Shown one piece after another: positions 31,901 to 39,374 of a DNA stretch of 41,613 bases. This DNA comes from Streptosporangiaceae bacterium (GTDB lineage: Bacteria; Actinomycetota; Actinomycetes; Streptosporangiales; Streptosporangiaceae): the NCBI GenBank assembly GCA_019245115.1, contig JAFARZ010000106.1, positions 1 to 41,613 of the forward strand, in the 5' to 3' direction. Both the position numbers and the translations under genes were made by a program. The notes under the pieces were generated by a model, which saw nothing but the letters and a program-made list of their open reading frames with translations, did not search any database and had not been told where the DNA came from. The number at the start of each line of letters is the position of its first letter. Position 1 is the first letter of the stretch.

Positions 31901-33783
31901 GGAACGCGGCGAACGCCACGGTGAAGAACTCCGACGGCACCGTCCAGCCGGGCATGGCGCTGGGCAAAGCCGCCGCCGCGGCGGCGACGGCCGGGCCTGT
32001 CCTGTACGCCAGCGATTACGGGTACGACCACGGTTTCACGTGGTACCGCGGGCATTTCACGGCCACCGGTTCGGAGACCGGCGTGACGCTCACCGCGGAC
32101 GGCGTGTCCCCGACCGGCGCGTTCTCGGTGTGGCTGAACGGCGCCTTCCTCGGCTCGCACGCCGCCCCGGGGCCGACGTCGGCCACGTTCACGTTCCCGG
32201 CAGGCGCGCTCTCCTCCGGTTCGGACAACGTGATCGCCGTGCTGGTGGAGAACACCGGCAATCCCGAGGGGCCGACCGGGGAGCCGACGGGCCTTTACAA
32301 CGCTTCTTTGGATGGTGGATCGTCGGCGGCGATCACCTGGCGGCTGATGGGCGCGCCGGGCGGCACGAGCCTGCAGGATCCGGTGCGCGGGATCATGAAC
32401 GCGACGGGACTGTTCGGCACGGACAACGGCTGGCACCTGCCCGGCTATCCGGACGGCGACTGGCAGCCGGTGAAGCTGCCCGACAACTGGGCGTCGCGTG
32501 GGGTGCCGGCCGGCGTCGGCTGGTACCGGACCACCTTCAATCTGGATATTTCCGGATACGTGCCGATTGATGTGCAGGTCGGCAACGGGGTGGGCGCCGC
32601 GGGCTCCCGGGCGTTCATCTTCGTCAACGGCTGGCTGGTCGGCCGTTACGTGGGCGGTGTCGGCCCGCAGTACCAGTTCTACGTCCCGGCCGGAGTGCTG
32701 AACGACCACGGCCCGAACACGCTCGCCATCGCCGTCTGGGGTCTTGACTCGGCCAGCGGGGGACTGCCGGCCGTCAGCCTCGTCGCCGCCGGCAACCAGG
32801 CCAGCGGGTTCGCGGCGCAGCCGGTGTACAGCCCGGGCTACAACGCGGCCGTGTACGGGCCGCCGGCCGCGCCGCAGCCGACGCTCGCGGTCGTGGCTTC
32901 CAGCGCTCTGGCGGCCGGGACGTTCCAGGTGAAGGCCACGTTGCGCAACCCGTCTCCGGCTCCGCTGAGCCACGCCTCGGTGTCGCTGGCGGTGCCGTCT
33001 GGCTGGACGGTCTCGCCGTCCGGGCCGGTGTCGCTGGGCAACGTGGCCCCGGGAGCGTCGGCGAGCGCGACGTTCTCGGTGGCCGCGCCAACGTCCGGGC
33101 TGACACCGGGGCAGGTCAGTCTGCTGGCCCGGGCCACGTTCAGCTCGGGCTTCGGCCGGCCGCGGTCGCTGATCAACGCGGTCCAGGTGTCAGTGCCGTA
33201 CGCCAGCCTGTCCGCCACCTTTGACAACTCCGGCATCACCTCGAACTCCGATGTCAACCCCTCGCCGGGGTTCCTCGGCTTCGACGGGATCGGCACCGCC
33301 TATTCCGCCGAAGGCCTGGCCGCTGACGGCCTTACCCCTGGCGGTACGGTAAGCGCGGGTGGCCTGCACTTTACATGGCCCGGGGCGGCAGCAGCGCAAC
33401 CCGACAACACGATGGCGATGGGCCAGACGATCGCGGTCAGCGGCTCCGGTAGCAATCTGGGGTTCCTGGCCGCGGCGAATAACTCGCCCGAGTCCGGCAC
33501 CGGCACGATCTACTACACCGACGGCTCGACGCAGTCGTACACCCTCAGCGTGGGGAACTTCTGGTATCCGCCCGGAAGCAACGGAAACCCGTCGAATACG
33601 CAGGTCGCGGCGGTCAACTATGCCAACTACCCGACCGGATCGTCCGGGCACACGGTGTACATCTTCGAGGTCAATGTGGCGCTGGCGGCGGGCAAGACGG
33701 TCGCGGCGGTTACGCTGCCCAGCCTCGGCAATGTGGCCGGCTACAACCCCGCCCTGCACATCTTCGCCCTAGCCATCGGCTGA
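28906..33783 (+). CDS. Secreted multidomain GH35 beta-galactosidase
   Basis: Exported glycosidase of 1625 aa, start ATG 28906 (AAGGG ahead). A signal peptide is cut near ATPAANA-AP. Then an Ala/His/Thr repeat stalk (about 30-85), an FN3 domain (about 125-205), and the GH35 barrel (about 220-560) with acid/base Glu374 in QIENEY and nucleophile Glu458 in PEFQGGSYDGWGG, the fungal-type motif. BetaGal accessory domains follow, with what looks like an inserted carbohydrate-binding-type beta-sandwich (about 640-750), jelly-roll domains (WYRGHFTATG, WYRTTFNLD), a NEW3-like domain (about 1325-1410) and a C-terminal beta-sandwich common in actinomycete glycosidases. It likely removes terminal galactose from plant polysaccharide side chains outside the cell. 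The GntR gene 23 bases downstream may regulate it. Confidence 0.93.
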   Translation: MRIRTARIAVGVALIGAVGLVATPAANAAPTAHAAPTAHAAPAAGAAHADVSAHIAATAHTAATAHTAAAAHTAAAAHTAATAYTAASAFGRSGGASGSDASCPPANPATAGSATPGAPAQAHALGGESSATVLWCPPATGAAHVTSYTVTASPGGQQVTAQVPNDWAIMDGLTNGTRYTFTVTANTSTSQPSPKTTTNPVTPQPIAPPENVQRGQPQTVSYDRYSMLIGGQRVFITAGEFDPWRTPSPSLWLDDLQKMKAGGYNAVTVYFDWDYNSPSPGVYDFTGVKDMNEFLNLAQRAGLYVIARPGPYINAETDGGGIPGWVLPVPNGYRSDTQPYEAAALQWFSEIDPIIAAHQITKGGDVIAYQIENEYTGQGTPADQYMADLEQQAKTDGITVPFTFNQCCGAQTFTTGLGAVNISGTDNYPLGFNCANTTSFGQPYGYPVYQGEPVYLPEFQGGSYDGWGGSGYDNCYTMTGPSFENVYYKNNSAQGVTMQSNYMGVGGTNWGWLPANFVYTSYDYGAAIRETGEIGSPADPNHIEGSKFGENKLINDLETSVAPLTQTAPAAGPAPDNPAIATMGRVNPSNGAEFVYLRQADATSTATTSTHIALNTDEAAGYTYDDADTALTYAGAWTHAGPSAGYTNGDFDSTESWSTQAGASMKVSFTGTAVQWVGPKNNNGGIAAVSVDGGPATSVDTFSPAGKLFQQVLYTDSGLSAGSHTLTITVTGNKNPSSSADTVVVDAINVPTAAQLAAFFPVVPQSGTITLEGRDSRLLVANYKFGGQDLVYSTSELMDQQTIGSTEVAVLYDPSGTDGETVLSYTSQPAVTAPGGVRSTWDAATGELRLDYTHNGLQEVQITGGGRPALTLLIADTSTAEGFWPEGGALVQGAYLIRAAEIRGDVLALSGDTSQSGTIRVWAPATVRSLVWNGTTIAVTSGADGSLSGTVPGPKDNSLPSLNDWRFSSETPEAQPGFDDSGWTLADHPAAPAAAARARNAANATVKNSDGTVQPGMALGKAAAAAATAGPVLYASDYGYDHGFTWYRGHFTATGSETGVTLTADGVSPTGAFSVWLNGAFLGSHAAPGPTSATFTFPAGALSSGSDNVIAVLVENTGNPEGPTGEPTGLYNASLDGGSSAAITWRLMGAPGGTSLQDPVRGIMNATGLFGTDNGWHLPGYPDGDWQPVKLPDNWASRGVPAGVGWYRTTFNLDISGYVPIDVQVGNGVGAAGSRAFIFVNGWLVGRYVGGVGPQYQFYVPAGVLNDHGPNTLAIAVWGLDSASGGLPAVSLVAAGNQASGFAAQPVYSPGYNAAVYGPPAAPQPTLAVVASSALAAGTFQVKATLRNPSPAPLSHASVSLAVPSGWTVSPSGPVSLGNVAPGASASATFSVAAPTSGLTPGQVSLLARATFSSGFGRPRSLINAVQVSVPYASLSATFDNSGITSNSDVNPSPGFLGFDGIGTAYSAEGLAADGLTPGGTVSAGGLHFTWPGAAAAQPDNTMAMGQTIAVSGSGSNLGFLAAANNSPESGTGTIYYTDGSTQSYTLSVGNFWYPPGSNGNPSNTQVAAVNYANYPTGSSGHTVYIFEVNVALAAGKTVAAVTLPSLGNVAGYNPALHIFALAIG
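29074..29160. repeat. 18-bp tandem repeat coding the AHTAA(T/A) stalk
   Basis: About five copies of GCGCATACGGCGGCTACC-like units, preceded by two GCCGCGCCGACGGCTCAC copies at about 28990-29025. Encodes a flexible His/Thr/Ala linker between signal peptide and FN3 domain. Confidence 0.88.
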
Positions 33784-33806
33784 TCGGAGGCCGCACAATA
33801 ACGGGT

Positions 33807-34766
33807 ATGCCCAGCGGGACTTCGGCGCACGAGACCGTCACCGATGTCCTTCGTCGCGGGATCGTGGCGGGGACGCTGCCCGGTGGCACGCGCCTGGTCC
33901 AGGCCAGGATCGCCGACGAACTCGGCGTGGGACGGGCCACGGTCCGCAGCGCGCTGCACACCCTCGAGGCCGAGGGACTCGTCCGGATCGATCCAGCCCG
34001 CGGCGCGCTCGTGCACGAGATCAGCCGGACCGAGTTGTGCGAACTGTATGAGATCAGGAAGCTGCTCGAACCGGTGGCCACCGCGCGGGCCACGAAGAAC
34101 GCCAGCAAGAGCGTGATCCTGCGCGCCAGCGCGCTGATCACCGCGATGGAGTCGGAGACCGACGGGGCCCGGTTCGCCGACTACAACACCGAGTTTCACA
34201 GCGTGATCGAGGAGGCGGGCACCAGCCCGAAGCTCGCCGTGATCCTGGCCAACGTACGCGCCTTGTCCGCGTTGTACGTGACCAGGTCCCTGCTGGTCGA
34301 GCCGGACCGGCGGCGGGACGCCAACGCCGAGCACGCCGAAATCCTGCGTGCCATGATCGACCGCGACCCGGAGGCCGCCGCCGACGCCGTCCTCCGCCAC
34401 CTGGACGGCACCCTCCGCACCCTACTCCAGGTCCGCGCCACCGGTTCCTTAGCCAGCGAGACGAGCGCCGCGGCGAGCGCAAGCGAGCGCCGCGGCGGTT
34501 GCCGTCCCAACGGGGCGGCAATTCCCGCCGTGGCCCCAAGCCGGCCGAGCGCAGCGAGGCCTTGGCGCGGAGGGAAACACAGCGAGCGCCGCGCCGGTCG
34601 ACGTCCCAACGGGGCGTCGGTTCCCGGCGTGGCGCCGCGCCGACCGAGCGCAGCGAGGAGTTTGGCGCGGAAGGCTAAACAGCCGCGCGGCCGTCGCTTT
34701 CTTCCCCCTCGGGGGAGAGCAGCCGCTGTAGCAGGACCACCTCGGCGTTGTCGAGGTCCGAGGTGA
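33807..34766 (+). CDS. GntR-family regulator with FCD domain and repeat-derived tail
   Basis: Transcription factor, 319 aa as read. An N-terminal winged helix (about 5-70; TRLVQARIADELGVGRATVRSALHTLEAEG) is followed by a helical FCD effector domain (about 80-215; ELYEIRKLLE, FHSVIEEAGT, AEHAEILRAMIDRDPEAA), where FadR-like regulators bind small acids or sugars-derived metabolites. A normal protein would end near residue 215. The last 95 or so residues are encoded mainly by two tandem 99-bp repeats (34482-34680) and are Arg/Pro/Ala-rich; the ORF then runs 92 bases antisense into the next gene. The extension is probably a consequence of repeat insertion removing the stop. It is 23 bases after the GH35 gene and likely controls it. 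Confidence 0.85.
   Translation: MPSGTSAHETVTDVLRRGIVAGTLPGGTRLVQARIADELGVGRATVRSALHTLEAEGLVRIDPARGALVHEISRTELCELYEIRKLLEPVATARATKNASKSVILRASALITAMESETDGARFADYNTEFHSVIEEAGTSPKLAVILANVRALSALYVTRSLLVEPDRRRDANAEHAEILRAMIDRDPEAAADAVLRHLDGTLRTLLQVRATGSLASETSAAASASERRGGCRPNGAAIPAVAPSRPSAARPWRGGKHSERRAGRRPNGASVPGVAPRRPSAARSLARKAKQPRGRRFLPPRGRAAAVAGPPRRCRGPR
34482..34680. repeat. Two tandem 99-bp repeats with a conserved hairpin
   Basis: Copies begin AGCGAGCGCCGCG at 34482 and 34581. Each holds a hairpin with loop AAC: stem TTGCCGTCCC/GGGGCGGCAA (34499-34521) and TCGACGTCCC/GGGGCGTCGG (34598-34620). Two stem positions change on both sides between copies, keeping the pairing. Each also has CCGAGCGCAGCGAGG followed by TTGGCGCGG. 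Confidence 0.9.
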
Positions 34767-35379
34767 TCGGCAGCCTGCGCACCCGCTCCCGGGCCATGGC
34801 CAGTGATTGCTGCGCGGACTGGAGTTGCTCACGCAGCCGGATGTTCTCCTCGGCGAGCCTGCCGTGCTTGGTCCACGCGCTGGCCAGCTCGTGCTCCAGG
34901 TCGGAGACCGTTCCGCCGAGCGGGCCGGCGTTGGTCGGCGCGCCGGGCGGTTGCCGCAGGTCCAGCTCCGGTTCGGCGGCGGCCAGCCGTCGCACCACCT
35001 GGATCAGCAGCCGCCGGGCTAGTTCGTCGTAGTCGAAATCCTGGCTGCCCGGGCTGCCACCACCCAGCATCCCGGCGCCGGCTGTGGCCGGCTCCACGAT
35101 GCGGCCACGCGCGGCGGGACCCATGCTGTCGACCTCGCCGAGCGAGATGGTGTACGTCCGTTTGCCTCGGACCTCGCGCTTGATCAGCCCGGAACGCTCC
35201 ATGCCCGACAGAAGCTGGGCGAACGCCACGCTGGATCCCGGATAACCGATGGCAGCGGCCAGCCGCGTGCTGGCCATTCCGTCCTTGTCGTGTAGCGGCC
35301 CGGACTCGGCGAGGTAGGTGACGACGCGCTCGCGTGTCCCAGTGGCTCGCTTTCTGACGGCTTTCTTCGTATCCCCCAC
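34675..35379 (-). CDS. Winged-helix and coiled-coil protein, unknown function
   Basis: Protein of 234 aa from GTG 35379 (AGGGTG nearby as ribosome site). Residues 1-90 look like a winged helix (RERVVTYLAESGPL, TRLAAAIGYPGSSVAFAQLLSGMERSGLIKREVRGKRTYTISL). A Gly/Pro linker is followed by a predicted coiled coil (about 155-205; SDLEHELASAWTKHGRLAEENIRLREQLQSAQQ) and a short C-terminal helix. I read it as a probable DNA-binding regulator with a dimerising coil. No specific family is recognised. Its 3' end overlaps the extended GntR frame; if the GntR gene really ends earlier, the genes simply converge across the 99-bp repeats. Confidence 0.75.
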   Translation of the reverse strand: MGDTKKAVRKRATGTRERVVTYLAESGPLHDKDGMASTRLAAAIGYPGSSVAFAQLLSGMERSGLIKREVRGKRTYTISLGEVDSMGPAARGRIVEPATAGAGMLGGGSPGSQDFDYDELARRLLIQVVRRLAAAEPELDLRQPPGAPTNAGPLGGTVSDLEHELASAWTKHGRLAEENIRLREQLQSAQQSLAMARERVRRLPITSDLDNAEVVLLQRLLSPEGEESDGRAAV

Positions 35380-35611
35380 GTCAGCACCCTATTTCCTTGC
35401 TTGCTGGCCTTCGGGCGCTTCGAGGTCCCGTCTCCCCTCGTCGCTGACGCTCCTCGAGACAGACGGCGCCGCGCCCGTTGGCTCGCTAACTCTCCCTGGC
35501 AATCATGCCTGCCGACCGATCTCATGATACGGCGGGGCCGGTCATGCTGGTGCAAGGGCTTCCCAATCATATCTAATAGGTCACTATGATGTTCAGCCCA
35601 GAACCCGCACA

Positions 35612-35790
35612 GATTCGAAGCCCCGCCCGTCCGCCCCCGCCCCGTCTGCCTCTTCTCCCGTCCGCCTCTTCTCCGTCCGCCCTGGCCTCCCGTCCGCTCC
35701 CCGTCCCGCCCGTCCGCCCCGCCCCGTCCGCCTGCCCCCGTCCCGTCGGCTGCCCTGCCCCGTCCGCCCGTATGCCCCCTCAGTCACACC
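35612..35790. repeat. Pyrimidine-rich tract, G4-prone on the minus strand
   Basis: Degenerate repeats of CCGTCCGCCC and CCCCGTCC with almost no A. The minus strand carries many runs of three to five G. A similar tract closes the window at about 41424-41613. Confidence 0.75.
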
Positions 35791-35804
35791 AGTAACACTG
35801 ATAA

Positions 35805-35892
35805 CGCTACAGATGTTCGTGTGGCGGAGCGCCCGTCTCGCGCCCGGTACGTACCTTTTGCGGGGCAGTTCACCACACGAACATCTGTAGCG
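35805..35892. other. Perfect 20-bp inverted repeat with 48-bp spacer
   Basis: Left arm CGCTACAGATGTTCGTGTGG (35805-35824), right arm CCACACGAACATCTGTAGCG (35873-35892), no mismatch. The spacer is GC-rich and contains GGTACGTACC. The flanks are AT-rich. It could be a stable hairpin RNA, a pair of protein-binding sites or the scar of a mobile element. Confidence 0.9.
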
Positions 35893-36131
35893 ATACAACT
35901 GTAGTCATAAAGCCCCAAGAGCAGGACCCGCGTAAGCTCTTTAGCTGAATCATTAGCGTCGGCCAGCCCGCGTGGCGCGATGCAGGTAGCGAGCTTGGCT
36001 AGCATACGTTCAAGGCGGGTCGCCGAAACTCGTCGTCAGCAGTGCACGTTGTCCTTGGTAACCGGACACGGTGTTGTACTTCCTAACACCAGTGCATAGA
36101 GAACTCGACAAGAGATTGTGCACCTCGGAGC

Positions 36132-37247
36132 ATGGTAGATCTGGACGTGGCCTACGCGACTGCGCTTGTTGCTGCCCTTTTGCTAGGGGTTGGTTTCGTC
36201 CTTCAGCAGTACTCGGCCGAACAAGAGCCGCAATCCCGTTTCCTCTCCGTGCGCCTGCTCACCGACCTGCTGCACAAGCCCAGATGGCTGGTCGGGCTCG
36301 GCTGCATGATCGCCGGGCAGATCCTCCAGGCCTGGTCGATCGGTCATCTTGAGCTGTCGCTGGTCGAGCCGCTGCTGACCACCTATCTGCTGTTCGCGCT
36401 GGCCCTGGCCGTTCCCATGTCTCGCCAGGCGTTCCGGCTGCCGGAAATCGCCGGAGCGATCATGTTGATGGCTGGCGTATCGCTGCTGTCGGCGACCAGG
36501 ACGACGACGCCGATCGGCCTGTCGTTCGGTTCTTTCTCGCACTGGCCAGCCGCCGCGATCATCGCCGGCATCGCGTTCACCGCGGTGCACATCGGGCACC
36601 GCCGGGAAGGGCAGGTCCGGGCCAGCCTGACTGGCGTGGGTGCCGGCCTTGTCTTCGGCATCCAGGACGCGCTGACCAGGCAGACCCTCGAAGCGCTGCA
36701 GGGAAACTCGTGGACGGTGCTGTTCAGCACGTGGTCGGCCTATGCGGTGGTCGGTGCCGGCATCACCGGCATCTGGCTGATGCAGAACGCGTTCAGCGCG
36801 GCGCCTCTGCGCGCTTCGCTTCCGGCCATCGCGGCCGGCGAGCCGTTGGCTGGCATCGTGCTGGGAATCGTGGTGTTCGGCGACCGGATCCAGATCACCC
36901 CCGGCATGCTGGCGATTGAGGCAGGCGGCATCGCGGCGTTGATCGTCGGCGCGGTCGCGGTGGCACGCTCGTCGGCGTTCGGCGGTCTGCGCAAGATCAC
37001 CAGCCACCTTCCCGGCACTGCCGATGCCGCGCCGGACGATCAGGCCGCCGCTGAAATTCCGGCTTCGGATATTCCAAAATCGGATATTCCGACCACAGCC
37101 ACCGCCGACGGTTCAGCGCCTGACGGCGCCCGTCCCGCGCCTGATGGCGCCCGTCCCGCGCCTGACGGCGCCCGCCCAGCCCGTCATCGTCTCGACGTGC
37201 CCTTCCGGCGGATTCACCGCCCCGCGTCCGGCGGCGCCGAACGCTGA
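36132..37247 (+). CDS. DMT/EamA-type membrane transporter with repeat tail
   Basis: Integral membrane protein of 371 aa with about nine helices in residues 3-285 (YATALVAALLLGVGFVLQQY, LSLVEPLLTTYLLFALALAV, PLRASLPAIAAGEPLAGIVLG). The pattern, including the GFVLQQ start and SLVEPL-LT helix, fits the EamA/NIPA-like group of the drug/metabolite transporter superfamily. The substrate is unknown; NIPA relatives carry Mg2+. The cytoplasmic tail holds SDIPKSDIP and three 21-bp repeats (37116-37178) encoding PDGARPA. The last 34 bases overlap the convergent ctaG-like gene, so the tail may be a repeat-driven extension. Confidence 0.82.
   Translation: MVDLDVAYATALVAALLLGVGFVLQQYSAEQEPQSRFLSVRLLTDLLHKPRWLVGLGCMIAGQILQAWSIGHLELSLVEPLLTTYLLFALALAVPMSRQAFRLPEIAGAIMLMAGVSLLSATRTTTPIGLSFGSFSHWPAAAIIAGIAFTAVHIGHRREGQVRASLTGVGAGLVFGIQDALTRQTLEALQGNSWTVLFSTWSAYAVVGAGITGIWLMQNAFSAAPLRASLPAIAAGEPLAGIVLGIVVFGDRIQITPGMLAIEAGGIAALIVGAVAVARSSAFGGLRKITSHLPGTADAAPDDQAAAEIPASDIPKSDIPTTATADGSAPDGARPAPDGARPAPDGARPARHRLDVPFRRIHRPASGGAER
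37116..37178. repeat. 21-bp tandem repeat in the DMT transporter tail
   Basis: Three copies of GCGCCTGACGGCGCCCGTCC(C) at 37116, 37137 and 37158, encoding APDGARP in frame. Each unit contains a GACGGCGCCCGTC hairpin. Confidence 0.92.
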
Positions 37248-38242
37248 CTTCGCAGTTCATCCAGCGTCCGCCCGCGCGATGCCCAGCCCATTGGCGTCGC
37301 GGCCTTCGTCCCCTTGGTCCGTGACCCCCAGTCGGCCTGCGCCGAAGCCGAACCCCGGCGCAGTATCCGCTCCAGCGCGACGCCGACGCTGCCCTCGGTC
37401 TCCACCAGTTGCCGCACGATCACGATCATCGTCGGGACGGCCCAGAAGTCCCCGCATACCCACAGGATGGCAGCGCCGATCTGCTGGTCGGCGAATGGCG
37501 GCAGCGTGACGCCCGGCACGTGCCCGTACACCGAGTACACCGAATGCGTGGTGAAGATGCTCAGCGCCATCGCCAGCGCGATCATCACCAGGTTGGTCAC
37601 GAGCAGTGCGGCCGCCTGGCTGACCAGCGGCATCCGTCGCCGGAACGGCGGTGACGGGATGAACTGCAGCCAGAACAAGATGCCGGCCGCGAAGTAGGAG
37701 CCGTGCATCAGCCAGATGTGCACCGCCGAGTTCTCCGACCCGACGTCGTACGGCCCGGGCAGATGCCAGAAAATCATGACGAAGTTGAACAGCCCGATCG
37801 CTACCCAGGGCCGCCGCGGCCGGATGCCCAGGCCGATCCAACGCAGCAGCAGGCCGCCGGCGAACCGCAGCGGCCGCGACCATCGGCCCGCCAGCACGCC
37901 ACGCGTCACGCTCTGTCCGCTGCGGCCAGGCAGCGCGTCCAGCAGTGGCTGCCATGGCGCACCGGCCACAATCAGCGAAGGCGCCGCGAACATCAGCAGC
38001 AGATGCTGCACCATATGGGCGAAGAAGTAGTCATCCGCCCAGTAGTCGATGGGTGACTGCACCGCCAGCAGCATGACCGCGAGCCCAGCGTAGAACCACA
38101 GCGACCGCTGCCGCCGTTCCCGGGTGCGGTCTGGCCGGGATCGCTGGGCGAGCCGCCACAGCCCGATCTCGTGCCAGATCACGATCACGATCGCGACGAT
38201 CAGGAACGGGTCGAAAGACCAATGATCGGTGATATAGCTCAT
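37214..38242 (-). CDS. ctaG: Cytochrome c oxidase assembly protein CtaG (caa3 type)
   Basis: Membrane protein of 342 aa with about seven helices, needed for maturation of the copper centre of heme-copper oxidases. Family features: DHWSFDPFLIVAI opening, QSPIDYWADDYFFAHMVQHLLLMFAAPSLI, FNFVMIFWHLPGPYD, HIWLMHGSYFAAGILFW, and DQQIGAAILWVCGD near the end, with several His in the membrane suited to copper. The start ATG 38242 follows AGGAGG, which overlaps the stop of the upstream lipoprotein gene. It is the last gene of a three-gene operon with a Sco1-like fusion. Confidence 0.93.
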   Translation of the reverse strand: MSYITDHWSFDPFLIVAIVIVIWHEIGLWRLAQRSRPDRTRERRQRSLWFYAGLAVMLLAVQSPIDYWADDYFFAHMVQHLLLMFAAPSLIVAGAPWQPLLDALPGRSGQSVTRGVLAGRWSRPLRFAGGLLLRWIGLGIRPRRPWVAIGLFNFVMIFWHLPGPYDVGSENSAVHIWLMHGSYFAAGILFWLQFIPSPPFRRRMPLVSQAAALLVTNLVMIALAMALSIFTTHSVYSVYGHVPGVTLPPFADQQIGAAILWVCGDFWAVPTMIVIVRQLVETEGSVGVALERILRRGSASAQADWGSRTKGTKAATPMGWASRGRTLDELRSQRSAPPDAGR

Positions 38243-38249
38243 TGGCCTC

Positions 38250-39374
38250 CTAGCTCGACGAACCGGACTGGATGGGAACGCTGATCATCTGAACCTTCGT
38301 CCATGATGCGCCGCTGAGCTGCCATATGGTCGCCGTCCCGCCCGACACCGCCAGCGCTTGCAGCGCCGTGGCCGTCCCGAGCGCGATCGCAGCCGTCCCG
38401 TTAGGCGCCTTCGGCAACGCCTGCCACGCGCCACCCGGGCCGCTGATCGTCTCCGCCCGTCCGCCGCTGAGCAGCGCCCATGCGCTCCCGCCGGTCCCGA
38501 ACCCGGACGCGATCGGCTGACCGGCCCCGGCCAGTGGCGCGGAGATCGTCCAGCGTCCCGCGCCGTACCACGCCGCGAACAGGCTGGTTCCGGCGCTCAC
38601 CAGCGCGGTCGTGCCGCTGAGCCGGAGCACCCGCACCTGGTCGTCGGCGTATCCCGGAGGCAGCGCCGGCCCATTAGCCTGCCACATCCCATTGGTATCA
38701 GTAAAAACTCCAGCCACACCCCGTCGCGCGCAGCTTCCGGCTACGACCTTCACCCCCTTTACCACGAACGACATCGCCCCAACCTCCCTCAACCCGCAAC
38801 TCCGTCCGGCGGCGGACGCGCCGATGGCCGCGACGGTCGTCAGCCTGGTCCAGGTTCCGCTGGTGACGTTGTCGCTGGCCTGTATCGAGCCGTTGGCGAG
38901 CAGGGCGAGTCCTTGGCCGGACGGCCCGATGCTGAGCGCGTCGGGGACGTTGGCCAGCGCGCCGGACAGGATGCCGGGGGTCCAGGCCTTGCCGGTGTCG
39001 CTGGTCGTCGCGAGGGGAGAGAACACCAGGCTCTGGCTGGGCCGGAATCCGATCACCAGGGAGCTCGCCGAGGCCGCGGCGACCAGGCCGCCGTTGTCCG
39101 CGACGCCCGGGGGAGTGGCCAGCGCCCACTTGCTGGAGCCGGCCGGCCGGACGAACAGCTGCCAGAAGTTCTCCGCATCGGACGCTGAGCCGCCCATGTC
39201 CACGATCGCCCAGGTGCCCTGCGCGGTGACCAGGGACGAGGTCAGCGATGCCGAGGAGACTCGCGTGGCTGGCGTGGCCACCGGAGCGGACTGCGAGCCG
39301 CATCCCGCGACGGCGAGCAGGGTGATCATGAGCGCGCCGCTCATCAGCCTGCCGCTGACCGCCCGTTGTCTCAT
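38250..39374 (-). CDS. Lipoprotein, probable beta-propeller, in the copper/oxidase operon
   Basis: Exported lipoprotein of 374 aa: an N-terminal signal with lipobox LAVAGC (Cys25), then a beta-rich domain of repeated blades with Trp/Gly motifs (GTWAIVDMGG, SKWALATPPG, GAGRWTISAPL, GGAWQALPKAPNG) resembling BNR/WD-type propellers. The function is not recognised. Its ATG overlaps the stop of the Sco-like fusion gene (ATGA), and the ctaG start is seven bases after its stop, so it is firmly part of the operon. An extracytoplasmic scaffold or copper-delivery helper for oxidase assembly is plausible from context only. Confidence 0.78.
   Translation of the reverse strand: MRQRAVSGRLMSGALMITLLAVAGCGSQSAPVATPATRVSSASLTSSLVTAQGTWAIVDMGGSASDAENFWQLFVRPAGSSKWALATPPGVADNGGLVAAASASSLVIGFRPSQSLVFSPLATTSDTGKAWTPGILSGALANVPDALSIGPSGQGLALLANGSIQASDNVTSGTWTRLTTVAAIGASAAGRSCGLREVGAMSFVVKGVKVVAGSCARRGVAGVFTDTNGMWQANGPALPPGYADDQVRVLRLSGTTALVSAGTSLFAAWYGAGRWTISAPLAGAGQPIASGFGTGGSAWALLSGGRAETISGPGGAWQALPKAPNGTAAIALGTATALQALAVSGGTATIWQLSGASWTKVQMISVPIQSGSSS

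Larger units (their letters stand above)
35380..36131. other. 750-bp intergenic region with a pyrimidine tract and large inverted repeat
   Basis: No convincing gene. It contains a C/T-rich tract (about 35612-35790), then a perfect 20-bp inverted repeat (35805-35892, listed separately), then AT-rich DNA up to the DMT transporter start. Frames crossing the pyrimidine tract are biased-composition artefacts. Confidence 0.6.

Noticed and set aside
35873..35892. LexA/SOS box in CCACACGAACATCTGTAGCG
   Set aside because: The GAAC half-site lacks the paired GTTC at the required spacing; the signal is the 20-bp inverted repeat instead.
35593..35898. Minus-strand 101-codon frame across the C-rich tract
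   Set aside because: Arg/Gly-rich translation of a biased tract, no ribosome site, no recognisable domain.
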